From Carya illinoinensis (taxonomy: Eukaryota > Streptophyta > Magnoliopsida > Fagales > Juglandaceae): a stretch of 64,000 bases of DNA. The stretch is from positions 25,002,501 through 25,066,500 of the forward strand of contig NC_056755.1 in assembly GCF_018687715.1 (NCBI RefSeq). Direction: 5' to 3'. Below the pieces are notes generated by a model. The model was given only the letters and a program-made list of their open reading frames with translations. It did not search any database and was not told the origin of the DNA. Made by a program: the position numbers and the translations under genes. How positions within the stretch are numbered: position 1 is the first letter of the stretch; each line of letters begins with the position of its first letter. Shown one piece after another: positions 1 through 13,250 of the stretch.

Positions 1-1289
1 CATCAAATGCGTCCATGATTAAAGCCTTACAGCTCATTTCTAGCACTGAACGAATTGACTCGAATAAACCTATCTTTTCTATCACTGTTCCAATTGTAGC
101 CCCCATTCAGCATACAAACGGTTTCCCTCAAGCCAAAGAAGTGCCACACGCCCCACATGTTCTCATCTCACCATGGTTGAGCTTCTAACTTGAGTTGAGG
201 GCATTAATCAACTCACAAGTCAATAGTCATTTCTAATCCGTGTTTTCAGGTTAATTTCCTTTTTAATTCTTTCTTAGCTTATATATGTGGACCTTACGAC
301 TTCTATTCTTGCTCTTTATCAATCTAAGAGTGAGTTAGTGGATTGGAATTGATCCACGACATTTCCGTTGAAGGAATGTCATTCCAACACCCAAGTCCCC
401 GCCAATCGCCGCCTTGGTGCACATCCATGTGCATTGCAACTAATCAGCCCCTAACCCATGCCTTTTATATTATTTTCTCAAGTGAAATCTCATGAAATGC
501 CTCCCACCTTAACCCTTCCAGCTCATTACTAGAAATGGACGGATTGGCCCCGAACAAACCCGCCTTTTCTTTCCTTCTTCCAATCGCAGCCCACATAAGC
601 CCCACCATCGGTTTCCATCGAGCCCAAGAAGTGCCACATGTCCTTCATGACCACAACCTGCCATTGTGAAGGTTTTAACTTAGGTTGACGGCATTAACAA
701 ACTGACAGGTGATTAGTCGTCTCTAAACGATGTTTTGAGCTTAATTTTCTTATTAATTCATTCTCGCCTTTTTTATACGGACCTTATGACTTTTATTGTT
801 GTTTTTCATCATTCATAGAGTGAATTAGTGGATTAGAATTGATCCAACACATTTCAATAGATGGAATACAATCCCACGTAGGTGCACCTGCATGTGCATT
901 GGAACTAATCAGCCCAAAGCCTCTTAAACCATTTTCTCAAGGGCAATCTCACATCACATCCATCCCTCATTAACACTCCTGGTTCGTTTCAGGCGTTGGA
1001 CGAATTGGCTCGAAGAAAACCGTCTTTTCATGAATTCTTGCGCACATACGCCAAACCATTGGTTTTCCTCGAGCCTAGGATGTGCCACACGGCCCTAAAG
1101 TTCTCATTCCACCATTGTTAGGTTTCTGAATAAAGTTGAGGGCATTAATCAACTCACAAGTGATTAGTCATCACAAAACCTTGTTTTGAACATAATTGAC
1201 CTTTTAATTCTGTCTCACCTTTTCTAGATGAGCCTTACAAATTTAATTGTTGTTGTTCATCCTTCATAGAGTGAATTTGAAGAATACAC
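1..1289 (+). repeat. Unit 0, partial (truncated by window start)
   Basis: Begins at offset 143 of monomer A (A tail 1-348), then full B (349-838) and full C (839-1289). A carries the AATCCG and TTCTTAGC variants. B has TTTCCTTCTTCC in place of TTTCGTTCTTCC and TTAGGTTGACGG in place of TTAAGTTGACGG. Confidence 0.97.
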
Positions 1290-2720
1290 TTGATCCAGCA
1301 CATTTCGACAAAAGGAACGTCAATGGAACAGACAAGTCACAGCCAATCGCCACCTACGCGCACCTCCATGTGCATTGCAACTAATCGGCCCAAAGCCAAC
1401 GCCCTTTACACCATTTTCTCAAGGGAAATCTCATCGAATGCGTCCATGATTAAAGCCTTACAGCTCATTTCTAGCACTGAACGAATTGACTCGAATAAAC
1501 CTATCTTTTCTATCACTGTTCCAATTGTAGCCCCCATTCAGCATACAAACGGTTTCCCTCAAGCCAAAGAAGTGCCACACGCCCCACATGTTCTCATCTC
1601 ACCATGGTTGAGCTTCTAACTTGAGTTGAGGGCATTAATCAACTCACAAGTCAATAGTCATTTCTAATCCGTGTTTTCAGGTTAATTTCCTTTTTAATTC
1701 TTTCTTAGCTTATATATGTGGACCTTACGACTTCTATTCTTGCTCTTTATCAATCTAAGAGTGAGTTAGTGGATTGGAATTGATCCACGACATTTCCGTT
1801 GAAGGAATGTCATTCCAACACCCAAGTCCCCGCCAATCGCCGCCTTGGTGCACATCCATGTGCATTGCAACTAATCAGCCCCTAACCCATGCCTTTTATA
1901 TTATTTTCTCAAGTGAAATCTCATTAAATGCCTCCCACCTTAACCCTCCCAGCTCCTTACTAGAAATGGACGGATTGGCCCCGAACAAACCCGCCTTTTC
2001 TTTCGTTCTTCCAATCGCAGCCCACATAAGCCCCACCATCGGTTTCCATCGAGCCCAAGAAGTGCCACATGTCCTTCATGACCACAACCTGCCATTGTGA
2101 AGGTTTTAACTTAAGTTGACGGCATTAACAAACTGACAGGTGATTAGTCGTCTCTAAACGATGTTTTGAGCTTAATTTTCTTATTAATTCATTCTCGCCT
2201 TTTTTATACGGACCTTATGACTTTTATTGTTGTTTTTCATCATTCATAGAGTGAATTAGTGGATTAGAATTGATCCAACACATTTCAATAGATGGAATAC
2301 AATCCCACGTAGGTGCACCTGCATGTGCATTGGAACTAATCAGCCCAAAGCCTCTTAAACCATTTTCTCAAGGGCAATCTCACATCACATCCATCCCTCA
2401 TTAACACTCCTGGTTCGTTTCAGGCGTTGGACGAATTGGCTCGAAGAAAACCATCTTTTCATGAATTCTTGCGCACATACGCCAAACCATTGGTTTTCCT
2501 CGAGCCTAGGATGTGCCACACGGCCCTAAAGTTCTCATTCGACCATTGTTAGGTTTCTGAATAAAGTTGAGGGCATTAATCAACTCACAAGTGATTAGTC
2601 ATCACAAAACCTTGTTTTGAACATAATTGACCTTTTAATTCTGTCTCACCTTTTCTAGATGAGCCTTACAAATTTAATTGTTGTTGTTCATCCTTCATAG
2701 AGTGAATTTGAAGAATACAC
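1290..2720 (+). repeat. Unit 1 (1431 bp)
   Basis: A 1290, B 1780, C 2270. Private variants: GGAACGTC in A (loses the first ATG of the A frame) and CACCTACGCG; TCATTAAATG in B at about 1921, which removes the usual TGA and opens a 108-codon frame at 1774-2100; C-to-G at 2541. Confidence 0.97.
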
Positions 2721-4151
2721 TTGATCCAGCACATTTCGACAAGAGGAATGTCAATGGAACAGACAAGTCACAGCCAATCGCCACCTGCGCGCACCTCCAT
2801 GTGCATTGCAACTAATCGGCCCAAAGCCAACGCCCTTTACACCATTTTCTCAAGGGAAATCTCATCAAATGCGTCCATGATTAAAGCCTTACAGCTCATT
2901 TCTAGCACTGAACGAATTGACTCGAATAGACCTATCTTTTCTATCACTGTTCCAATTGTAGCCCCCATTCAGCATACAAACGGTTTCCCTCAAGCCAAAG
3001 AAGTGCCACACGCCCCACATGTTCTCATCTCACCATGGTTGAGCTTCTAACTTGAGTTGAGGGTATTAATCAACTCACAAGTCAATAGTCATTTCTAAAC
3101 CGTGTTTTCAGGTTAATTTCCTTTTTAATTCTTTCCTAGCTTATATATGTGGACCTTACGACTTCTATTCTTGCTCTTTATCAATCTAAGAGTGAGTTAG
3201 TGGATTGGAATTGATCCACGACATTTCCGTTGAAGGAATGTCATTCCAACACCCAAGTCCCCGCCAATCGCCGCCTTGGTGCACATCCATGTGCATTGCA
3301 ACTAATCAGCCCCTAACCCATGCCATTTATATTATTTTCTCAAGTGAAATCTCATGAAATGCCTCCCACCTTAACCCTTCCAGCTCATTACTAGAAATGG
3401 ACGGATTGGCCCCGAACAAACCCGCCTTTTCTTTCGTTCTTCCAATCGCAGCCCACATAAGCCCCACCATCGGTTTCCATCGAGCCCAAGAAGTGCCACA
3501 TGTCCTTCATGACCACAACCTGCCATTGTGAAGGTTTTAACTTAAGTTGACGGCATTAACAAACTGACAGGTGATTAGTCGTCTCTAAACGATGTTTTGA
3601 GCTTAATTTTCTTATTAATTCATTCTCGCCTTTTTTATACGGACCTTATGAATTTTATTGTTGTTTTTCATCATTCATAGAGTGAATTAGTGGATTAGAA
3701 TTGATCCAACACATTTCAATAGATGGAATACAATCCCACGTAGGTGCACCTGCATGTGCATTGGAACTAATCAGCCCAAAGCCTCTTAAACCATTTTCTC
3801 AAGGGCAATCTCACATCACATCCATCCCTCATTAACACTCCTGGTTCGTTTCAGGCGTTGGACGAATTGGCTCGAAGAAAACCGTCTTTTCATGAATTCT
3901 TGCGCACATACGCCAAACCATTGGTTTTCCTCGAGCCTAGGATGTGCCACACGGCCCTAAAGTTCTCATTCCACCATTGTTAGGTTTCTGAATAAAGTTG
4001 AGGGCATTAATCAACTCACAAGTGATTAGTCATCACAAAACCTTGTTTTGAACATAATTGACCTTTTAATTCTGTCTCACCTTTTCTAGATGAGCCTTAC
4101 AAATTTAATTGTTGTTGTTCATCCTTCATAGAGTGAATTTGAAGAATACAC
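2721..4151 (+). repeat. Unit 2 (1431 bp)
   Basis: A 2721, B 3211, C 3701. Shares ACAAGAGG and GAATAGACC (A), CATGCCATTTAT and TTATGAATTT (B) with unit 3, indicating an adjacent-unit duplication. GGGTATTAATC near 3062 is private. Confidence 0.97.
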
Positions 4152-5582
4152 TTGATCCAGCACATTTCGACAAGAGGAATGTCAATGGAACAGACAAGTC
4201 ACAGCCAATCGCCACCTGCGCGCACCTCCATGTGCATTGCAACTAATCGGCCCAAAGCCAACGCCCTTTACACCATTTTCTCAAGGGAAATCTCATCAAA
4301 TGCGTCCATGATTAAAGCCTTACAGCTCATTTCTAGCACTGAACGAATTGACTCGAATAGACCTATCTTTTCTATCACTGTTCCAATTGTAGCCCCCATT
4401 CAGCATACAAACGGTTTCCCTCAAGCCAAAGAAGTGCCACACGCCCCACATGTTCTCATCTCACCATGGTTGAGCTTCTAACTTGAGTTGAGGGCATTAA
4501 TCAACTCACAAGTCAATAGTCATTTCTAAACCGTGTTTTCAGGTTAATTTCCTTTTTAATTCTTTCCTAGCTTATATATGTGGACCTTACGACTTCTATT
4601 CTTGCTCTTTATCAATCTAAGAGTGAGTTAGTGGATTGGAATTGATCCACGACATTTCCGTTGAAGGAATGTCATTCCAACACCCAAGTCCCCGCCAATC
4701 GCCGCCTTGGTGCACATCCATGTGCATTGCAACTAATCAGCCCCTAACCCATGCCATTTATATTATTTTCTCAAGTGAAATCTCATGAAATGCCTCCCAC
4801 CTTAACCCTTCCAGCTCATTACTAGAAATGGACGGATTGGCCCCGAACAAACCCGCCTTTTCTTTCGTTCTTCCAATCGCAGCCCACATAAGCCCCACCA
4901 TCGGTTTCCATCGAGCCCAAGAAGTGCCACATGTCCTTCATGACCACAACCTGCCATTGTGAAGGTTTTAACTTAAGTTGACGGCATTAACAAACTGACA
5001 GGTGATTAGTCGTCTCTAAACAATGTTTTGAGCTTAATTTTCTTATTAATTCATTCTCGCCTTTTTTATACGGACCTTATGAATTTTATTGTTGTTTTCC
5101 ATCATTCATAGAGTGAATTAGTGGATTAGAATTGATCCAACACATTTCAATAGATGGAATACAATCCCACGTAGGTGCACCTGCATGTGCATTGGAACTA
5201 ATCAGCCCAAAGCCTCTTAAACCATTTTCTCAAGGGCAATCTCACATCACATCCATCCCTCATTAACACTCCTGGTTCGTTTCAGGCGTTGGACGAATTG
5301 GCTCGAAGAAAACCGTCTTTTCATGAATTCTTGCGCACATACGCCAAACCATTGGTTTTCCTCGAGCCTAGGATGTGCCACACGGCCCTAAAGTTCTCAT
5401 TCCACCATTGTTAGGTTTCTGAATAAAGTTGAGGGCATTAATCAACTCACAAGTGATTAGTCATCACAAAACCTTGTTTTGAACATAATTGACCTTTTAA
5501 TTCTGTCTCACCTTTTCTAGATGAGCCTTACAAATTTAATTGTTGTTGTTCATCATTCATAGAGTGAATTTGAAGAATACAC
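4152..5582 (+). repeat. Unit 3 (1431 bp)
   Basis: A 4152, B 4642, C 5132. Very close to unit 2. Private changes: AAACAATG (about 5018) and GTTTTCCATC (about 5096) in B, CATCATTCAT at the end of C. Confidence 0.97.
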
Positions 5583-7013
5583 TTGATCCAGCACATTTCG
5601 ACAACAGGAATGTCAATGGAACAGACAAGTCACAGCCAATCGCCACCTGCGCGCACCTCCATGTGCATTGCAACTAATCGGCCCAAAGCCAACGCCCTTT
5701 ACACCATTTTCTCAAGGGAAATCTCATCAAATGCGTCCATGATTAAAGCCTTACAGCTCATTTCTAGCACTGAACGAATTGACTCGAATAGACCTATCTT
5801 TTCTATCACTGTTCCAATTGTAGCCCCCTTTCAGCATACAAACGGTTTCCCTCAAGCCAAAGAAGTGCCACACGCCCCACATGTTCTCATCTCACCATGG
5901 TTGAGCTTCTAACTTGAGTTGAGGGCATTAATCAACTCACAAGTCAATAGTCATTTCTAAACCGTGTTTTCAGGTTAATTTCCTTTTTAATTCTTTCCTA
6001 GCTTATATATGTGGACCTTACGACTTCTATTCTTGCTCTTTATCAATCTAAGAGTGAGTTAGTGGATTGGAATTGATCCACGACATTTCCATTGAAGGAA
6101 TGTCATTCCAACACCCAAGTCCCCGCCAATCGCCGCCTTGGTGCACATCCATGTGTATTGCAACTAATCAGCCCCTAACCCATGCCTTTTATATTATTTT
6201 CTCAAGTGAAATCTCATGAAATGCCTCCCACCTTAACCCTTCCAGCTCATTACTAGAAATGGACGGATTGGCCCCGAACAAACCCGCCTTTTCTTTCGTT
6301 CTTCCAATCGCAGCCCACATAAGCCCCACCATCGGTTTCCATCGAGCCCAAGAAGTGCCACATGTCCTTCATGACCACAACCTGCCATTGTGAAGGTTTT
6401 AACTTAAGTTGACGGCATTAACAAACTGACAGGTGATTAGTCGTCTCTAAACGATGTTTTGAGCTTAATTTTCTTATTAATTCATTCTCGCCTTTTTTAT
6501 ACGGACCTTATGACTTTTATTGTTGTTTTTCATCATTCATAGAGTGAATTAGTGGATTAGAATTGATCCAACACATTTCAATAGATGGAATACAATCCCA
6601 CGTAGGTGCACCTGCATGTGCATTGGAACTAATCAGCCCAAAGCCTCTTAAACCATTTTCTCAAGGGCAATCTCACATCACATCCATCCCTCATTAACAC
6701 TCCTGGTTCGTTTCAGGCGTTGGACGAATTGGCTTGAAGAAAACCGTCTTTTCATGAATTCTTGCGCGGATACGCCAAACCATTGGTTTTCCTCGAGCCT
6801 AGGATGTGCCACACGGCCCTAAAGTTCTCATTCCACCATTGTTAGGTTTCTGAATAAAGTTGAGGGCATTAATCAACTCACAAGTGATTAGTCATCACAA
6901 AACCTTGTTTTGAACATAATTGACCTTTTAATTCTGTCTCACCTTTTCTAGATGAGCCTTACAAATTTAATTGTTGTTGTTCATCCTTCATAGAGTGAAT
7001 TTGAAGAATACAC
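5583..7013 (+). repeat. Unit 4 (1431 bp)
   Basis: A 5583, B 6073, C 6563. ACAACAGG in A and GGCTTGAAG plus GCGCGGATACG in C are shared with unit 5. Private: GCCCCCTTTCAG in A; CG-to-CA at 6091 and GTGTATTG in B. Confidence 0.97.
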
Positions 7014-8443
7014 TTGATCCAGCACATTTCGACAACAGGAATGTCAATGGAACAGACAAGTCACAGCCAATCGCCACCTGCGCGCACCTCCATGTGCATT
7101 GCAACTAATCGGCCCAAAGCCAACGCCCTTTACACCATTTTCTCAAGGGAAATCTCATCAAGTGCGTCCATGATTAAAGCCTTACAGCTCATTTCTAGCA
7201 CTGAACGAATTGACTCGAATACACCTATCTTTTCTATCACTGTTCCAATTGTAGCCCCCATTCAGCATACAAACGGTTTCCCTCAAGCCAAAGAAGTGCC
7301 ACACGCCCCACATGTTCTCATCTCACCATGGTTGAGCTTCTAACTTGAGTTGAGGGCATTAATCAACTCACAAGTCAATAGTCATTTCTAAACCGTGTTT
7401 TCAGGTTAATTTCCTTTTTAATTCTTTCCTAGCTTATATATGTGGACCTTACGACTTCTATTCTTGCTCTTTATCAATCTAAGAGTGAGTTAGTGGATTG
7501 GAATTGATCCACGACTTTTCCGTTGAAGGAATGTCATTCCAACACCCAAGTCCCCGCCAATCGCCGCCTTGGTGCACATCCATGTGCATTGCAACTAATC
7601 AGCCCCTAACCCATGCCTTTTATATTATTTTCTCAAGTGAAATCTCATGAAATGCCTCCCACCTTAACCCTTCCAGCTCATTACTAGAAATGGACGGATT
7701 GGCCCCGAACAAACCCGCCTTTTCTTTCGTTCTTCCAATCGCAGCCCACATAAGCCCCACCATCGGTTTCCATCGAGCCCAAGAAGTGCCACATGTCCTT
7801 CATGACCACAACCTGCCATTGTGAAGGTTTTAACTTAAGTTGACGGCATTAACAAACTGACAGGTGATTAGTCGTCTCTAAACGATGTTATAGCTTAATT
7901 TTCTTATTAATTCATTCTCGCCTTTTTTATACGGACCTTATGACTTTTATTGTTGTTTTTCATCATTCATAGAGTGAATTAGTGGATTAGAATTGATCCA
8001 ACACATTTCAATAGATGGAATACAATCCCACGTAGGTGCACCTGCATGTGCATTGGAACTAATCAGCCCAAAGCCTCTTAAACCATTTTCTCAAGGGCAA
8101 TCTCACATCACATCCATCCCTCATTAACACTCCTGGTTCGTTTCAGGCGTTGGACGAATTGGCTTGAAGAAAATCGTCTTTTCATGAATTCTTGCGCGGA
8201 TACGCCAAACCATTGGTTTTCCTCGAGCCTAGGATGTGCCACACAGCCCTAAAGTTCTCATTCCACCATTGTTAGGTTTCTGAATAAAGTTGAGGGCATT
8301 AATCAACTCACAAGTGATTAGTCATCACAAAACCTTGTTTTGAACATAATTGACCTTTTAATTCTGTCTCACCTTTTCTAGATGAGCCTTACAAATTTAA
8401 TTGTTGTTGTTCATCCTTCATAGAGTGAATTTGAAGAATACAC
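7014..8443 (+). repeat. Unit 5 (1430 bp)
   Basis: A 7014, B 7504, C 7993. B is one base short, where GATGTTTTGAGC has become GATGTTATAGC near 7890. Other markers: TCATCAAGTGCG (shared with unit 6), GAATACACC (shared with unit 7), CGACTTTTCC in B, CACACAGCCC in C. Confidence 0.97.
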
Positions 8444-9874
8444 TTGATCCAGCACATTTCGACAAGAGGAATGTCAATGGAACAGACAAGTCACAGCCAA
8501 TCGCCACCTGCGCGCACCTCCATGTGCATTGCAACTAATCGGCCCAAAGCCAACGCCCTTTACACCATTTTCTCAAGGGAAATCTCATCAAGTGCGTCCA
8601 TGATTAAAGCCTTACAGCTCATTTCTAGCACTGAACGAATTGACTCGAATAGACCTATCTTTTCTATCACTGTTCCAATTGTAGCCCCCATTCAGCATAC
8701 AAACGGTTTCCCTCAAGCCAAAGAAGTGCCACACGCCCCACATGTTCTCATCTCACCATGGTTGAGCTTCTAACTTGAGTTGAGGGCATTAATCAACTCA
8801 CAAGTCAATAGTCATCTCTAAACCGTGTTTTAAGGTTAATTTCCTTTTTCATTCTTTCTTAACCTATATATGTGGACCTTACGACTTCTATTCTTGCTCT
8901 TTATCAATCTAAGAGTGAGTTAGTGGATTGGAATTGATCCACGACATTTCCGTTGAAGGAATGTCATTCCAACACCCAAGTCCCCACCAATCGCCGCCTT
9001 GGTGCACATCCATGTGCATTGCAACTAATCAGCCCCTAACCCATGCCTTTTATATTATTTTCTCAAGTGAAATCTCATGAAATGCCTCCCACGTTAACCC
9101 TTCCAGCTCATTACTAGAAATGGACGGATTGGCCCCGAACAAACCCGCCTTTTCTTTCGTTCTTCCAATCGCAGCCCACATAAGCCCCACCATCGGTTTC
9201 CATCGAGCCCAAGAAGTGCCAGATGTCCTTCATGACCACAACCTGCCATTGTGACGGTTTTAACTTAAGTTGACGGCATTAACAAACTGACAGGTGATTA
9301 GTCGTCTCTAAACGATGTTTTGAGCTTAATTTTCTTATTAATTCATTCTCGCCTTTTTTATACGGACCTTATGACTTTTATTGTTGTTTTTCATCATTCA
9401 TAGAGTGAATTAGTGAATTAGAATTGATCCAATACATTTCAATAGATGGAATACAATCCCACGTAGGTGCACCTGCATGTGCATTGGAACTAATCAGCCC
9501 AAAGCCTCTTAAACCATTTTCTCAAGGGCAATCTCACATCACATCCATCCCTCATTAACACTCCTGGTTCGTTTCAGGCGTTGGAAGAAATGGCTCGAAG
9601 AAAACCGTCTTTTCATGAATTCTTGCGCACATATGCCAAACCATTGGTTTTCCTCGAGCCTAGGATGTGCCACACGGCCCTAAAGTTCTCATTCCACCAT
9701 TGTTAGATTTCTGAATAAAGTTGAGGGCATTAATCAACTCACAAGTGATTAGTCATCACAAAACCTTGTTTTGAACATAATTGACCTTTTAATTCTGTCT
9801 CACCTTTTCTAGGTGAGCCTTACAAATTTAATTGTTGTTGTTCATCCTTCATAGAGTGAATTTGAAGAATACAC
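8444..9874 (+). repeat. Unit 6 (1431 bp), most divergent copy
   Basis: A 8444, B 8934, C 9424. It holds by far the most private changes of any unit, in all three monomers: TTTTAAGG and TTCTTAACCTAT in A; CCCACGTT, GCCAGATG and TGTGACGG in B; CCAATACAT, TTGGAAGAAATGG, TGTTAGATTTC and CTAGGTGAG in C. No length change. Confidence 0.97.
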
Positions 9875-11305
9875 TTGATCCAGCACATTTCGACAAAAGG
9901 AATGTCAATGGAACAGACAAGTCACAGCCAATCCCCACCTGCGCGCACCTCCATGTGCATTGCAACTAATCGGCCCAAAGCCAACGCCCTTTACACCATT
10001 TTCTCAAGGGAAATCTCATCAAATGCGTCCGTGATTAAAGCCTTACAGCTCATTTCTTGCACTGAACGAATTGACTCGAATACACCTATCTTTTCTATCA
10101 CTGTTCCAATTGTAGCCCCCATTCAGCATACAAACGGTTTCCCTCAAGCCAAAGAAGTGCCACACGCCCCACATGTTCTCATCTCACCATGGTTGAGCTT
10201 CTAACTTGAGTTGAGGGCATTAATCAACTCACAAGTCAATAGTCATTTCTAAACCGTGTTTTCAGGTTAATTTCCTTTTTAATTCTTTCCTAGCTTATAT
10301 ATGTGGACCTGACGACTTCTATTCTTGCTCTTTATCAATCTAAGAGTGAGTTAGTGGATTGGAATTGATCCACGACATTTCCGTTCAAGGAATGTCATTC
10401 CAACACCCAAGTCCCCGCCAATCGCCGCCTTGGTGCACATCCATGTGCATTGCAACTAATCAGCCCCTAACCCATGCCTTTTATGTTATTTTCTCAAGTG
10501 AAATCTCATGAAATGCCTCCCACCTTAACCCTTCCAGCTCATTACTAGAAATGGACGGATTGGCCCCGAACAAACACGCCTTTTCTTTCGTTCTTCCAAT
10601 CGCAGCCCACATAAGCCCCACCATCGGTTTCCATCGAGCCCAAGAAGTGCCACATGTCCTTCATGACCACAACCTGCCATTGTGAAGGTTATAACTTAAG
10701 TTGACGGCATTAACAAACTGACAGGTGATTAGTCGTCTCTAAACGATGTTTTGAGCTTAATTTTCTTATTAATTCATTCTCGCCTTTTTTATACGGACCT
10801 TATGACTTTTATTGTTGTTTTTCATCATTCATAGAGTGAATTAGTGGATTAGAATTGATCCAACACATTTCAATAGATGGAATACAATCCCACGTAGGTG
10901 CACCTGCATGTGCATTGGAACTAATCAGCCCAAAGCCTCTTAAACCATTTTCTCAAGGGCAATCTCACATCACATCCATCCCTCATTAACACTCCTGGTT
11001 CGTTTCAGGCGTTGGACGAATTGGCTCGAAGAAAACCGTCTTTTCATGAATTCTTGCGCACATATGCCAAACCATTGGTTTTCCTCGAGCCTAGGATGTG
11101 CCACACGGCCCTAAAGTTCTCATTCCACCATTGTTAGGTTTCTGAATAAAGTTGAGGGCATTAATCAACTCACAAGTGATTAGTCATCACAAAACCTTGT
11201 TTTGAACATAATTGACCTTTTAATTCTGTCTAACCTTTTCTAGATGAGCCTTACAAATTTAATTGTTGTTGTTCATCCTTCATAGAGTGAATTTGAAGAA
11301 TACAC
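9875..11305 (+). repeat. Unit 7 (1431 bp), first half of 2-unit repeat
   Basis: A 9875, B 10365, C 10855. B has GTTCAAGG, TTATGTTA and AACACGCC, and C has TGTCTAACC, all shared with units 9 and 11. A still carries left-region variants (GAATACACC) plus private GCGTCCGTG, TTTCTTGC and GACCTGACG. Confidence 0.97.
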
Positions 11306-12736
11306 TTGATCCAGCACATTTCGACAAAAGGAATGTCAATGGAATAGACAAGTCACAGCCAATCGCCACCTGCGCGCACCTCCATGTGCATTGCAACTAA
11401 TCGGCCCAAAGCCAACGCCCTTTACACCATTTTCTCAAGGGAAATCTCATCAAATGCGTCCATGATTAAAGCCTTACAGCTCATTTCTAGCACTGAACGA
11501 ATTGACTCGAATAAACCTATCTTTTCTATCACTGTTCCAATTGTAGCCCCCATTCAGCATACAAACGGTTTCCCTCAAGCCAAAGAAGTGCCACACGCCC
11601 CACATGTTCTCATCTCACCATGGTTGAGCTTCTAACTTGAGTTGAGGGCATTAATCAACTCACAAGTCAATAGTCATTTCTAAACCGTGTTTTCAGGTTA
11701 ATTTCCTTTTTAATTCTTTCCTAGCTTATATATGTGGACCTTACGACTTCTATTCTTGCTCTTTATCAATCTAAGAGTGAGTTAGTGGATTGGAATTGAT
11801 CCACGACATTTCCGTTGAAGGAATGTCATTCCAACACCCAAGTCCCCACCAATCGCCGCCTTGGTGCACATCCATGTGCATTGCAACTAATCAGCCCCTA
11901 ACCGATGCCTTTTATATTATTTTCTCAAGTGAAATCTCATGAAATGCCTCCCACCTTAACCCTTCCAGCTCATTACTAGAAATGGACGGATTGGCCCCGA
12001 ACAAACCAGCCTTTTCTTTCGTTCTTCCAATCGCAGCCCACATAAGCCCCACCATCGGTTTCCATCGAGCCCAAGAAGTGCCACATGTCCTTCATGACCA
12101 CAACCTGCCATTGTGAAGGTTTTAACTTAAGTTGACGGAATTAACAAACTGACAGGTGATTAGTCGTCTCTAAACGATGTTTTGAGCTTAATTTTCTTAT
12201 TAATTCATTCTCGCCTTTTTTATACGGACCTTATGACTTTTATTGTTGTTTTTCATCATTCATAGAGTGAATTAGTGGATTAGAATTGATCCAACACATT
12301 TCAATAGATGGAATACAATCCCACGTAGGTGCACCTGCATGTGCATTGGAACTAATCAGCCCAAAGCCTCTTAAACCATTTTCTCAAGGGCAATCTCACA
12401 TCACATCCATCCCTCATTAACACTCCTGGTTCGTTTCAGGCGTTGGACGAATTGGCTTGAAGAAAATCGTCTTTTCATGAATTCTTGCGCACATACGCCA
12501 AACCATTGGTTTTCCTCGAGCCTAGGATGTGCCACACGGCCCTAAAGTTCTCATTCCACCATTGTTAGGTTTCTGAATAAAGTTGAGGGCATTAATCAAC
12601 TCACAAGTGATTAGTCATCACAAAACCTTGTTTTGAACATAATTGACCTTTTAATTCTGTCTCACCTTTTCTAGATGAGCCTTACAAATTTAATTGTTGT
12701 TGTTCATCCTTCATAGAGTGAATTTGAAGAATACAC
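11306..12736 (+). repeat. Unit 8 (1431 bp), second half of 2-unit repeat
   Basis: A 11306, B 11796, C 12286. CAG-to-TAG at 11345 stops the A open frame at codon 14. B has CCCCACCAATC and AACCAGCC; C has CTTGAAGAAAATCG. Private AACCGATGCC and GACGGAATTA in B. Confidence 0.97.
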
Positions 12737-13226
12737 TTGATCCAGCACATTTCGACAAAAGGAATGTCAATGGAACAGACAAGTCACAGCCAATCGCCAC
12801 CTGCGCGCACCTCCATGTGCATTGCAACTAATCGGCCCAAAGCCAACGCCCTTTACACCATTTTCTCAAGGGAAATCTCATCAAATGCGTCCATGATTAA
12901 AGCCTTACAGCTCATTTCTAGCACTGAACGAATTGACTCGAATAAACCTATCTTTTCTATCACTGTTCCAATTGTAGCCCCCATTCAGCATACAAACGGT
13001 TTCCCTCAAGCCAAAGAAGTGCCACACGCCCCACATGTTCTCATCTCACCATGGTTGAGCTTCTAACTTGAGTTGAGGGCATTAATCAACTCACAAGTCA
13101 ATAGTCATTTCTAAACCGTGTTTTCAGGTTAATTTCCTTTTTAATTCTTTCCTAGCTTATATATGTGGACCTTACGACTTCTATTCTTGCTCTTTATCAA
13201 TCTAAGAGTGAGTTAGTGGATTGGAA
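12737..13226 (+). repeat. Monomer A (representative copy, unit 9)
   Basis: First 490-bp monomer of the unit. It shares with B and C the opening TTGATCCA, the block CATGTGCATTG near offset 78, a TTTTCTCAAG block, and a tail ending in an AGAGTGA-like motif. Distinctive items are a TGCGCGCA palindrome at 12802-12809, an imperfect inverted repeat at 13067-13097, an NcoI site at 13049-13054 and a TATATAT run at 13158-13164. A 109-codon open frame runs 12737-13066, starting at TTG (in-frame ATG codons at 10 and 12). It has no recognisable domain and is not called as a gene. Homologous A copies occur in all 45 units, the first one truncated. Confidence 0.95.
13067..13097. repeat. Imperfect inverted repeat in monomer A (representative)
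   Basis: CTTGAGTTGA is followed by the 9-base loop GGGCATTAA and then TCAACTCACAAG. The arms pair over 10 positions with a 2-base bulge. It is present in A of essentially every unit. C keeps only the inner six pairs (AGTTGA/TCAACT), and B is degenerate. Role unknown; it could form a hairpin or bind a dimeric protein. Confidence 0.7.
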
Positions 13227-13250
13227 TTGATCCACGACATTTCCGTTCAA

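Noticed and set aside
1260..1290. TTGTTGTTG microsatellite at the end of C
   Set aside because: Only three to four triplets and constant in length among units; not a variable microsatellite.
1774..2100. 108-codon open frame in B of unit 1
   Set aside because: Depends on one base change that removes the usual TGA; not present in other units.
13158..13164. TATATAT in monomer A as a TATA box
   Set aside because: No supporting initiator, downstream gene or conservation in B and C; a 7-bp AT run is expected by chance.
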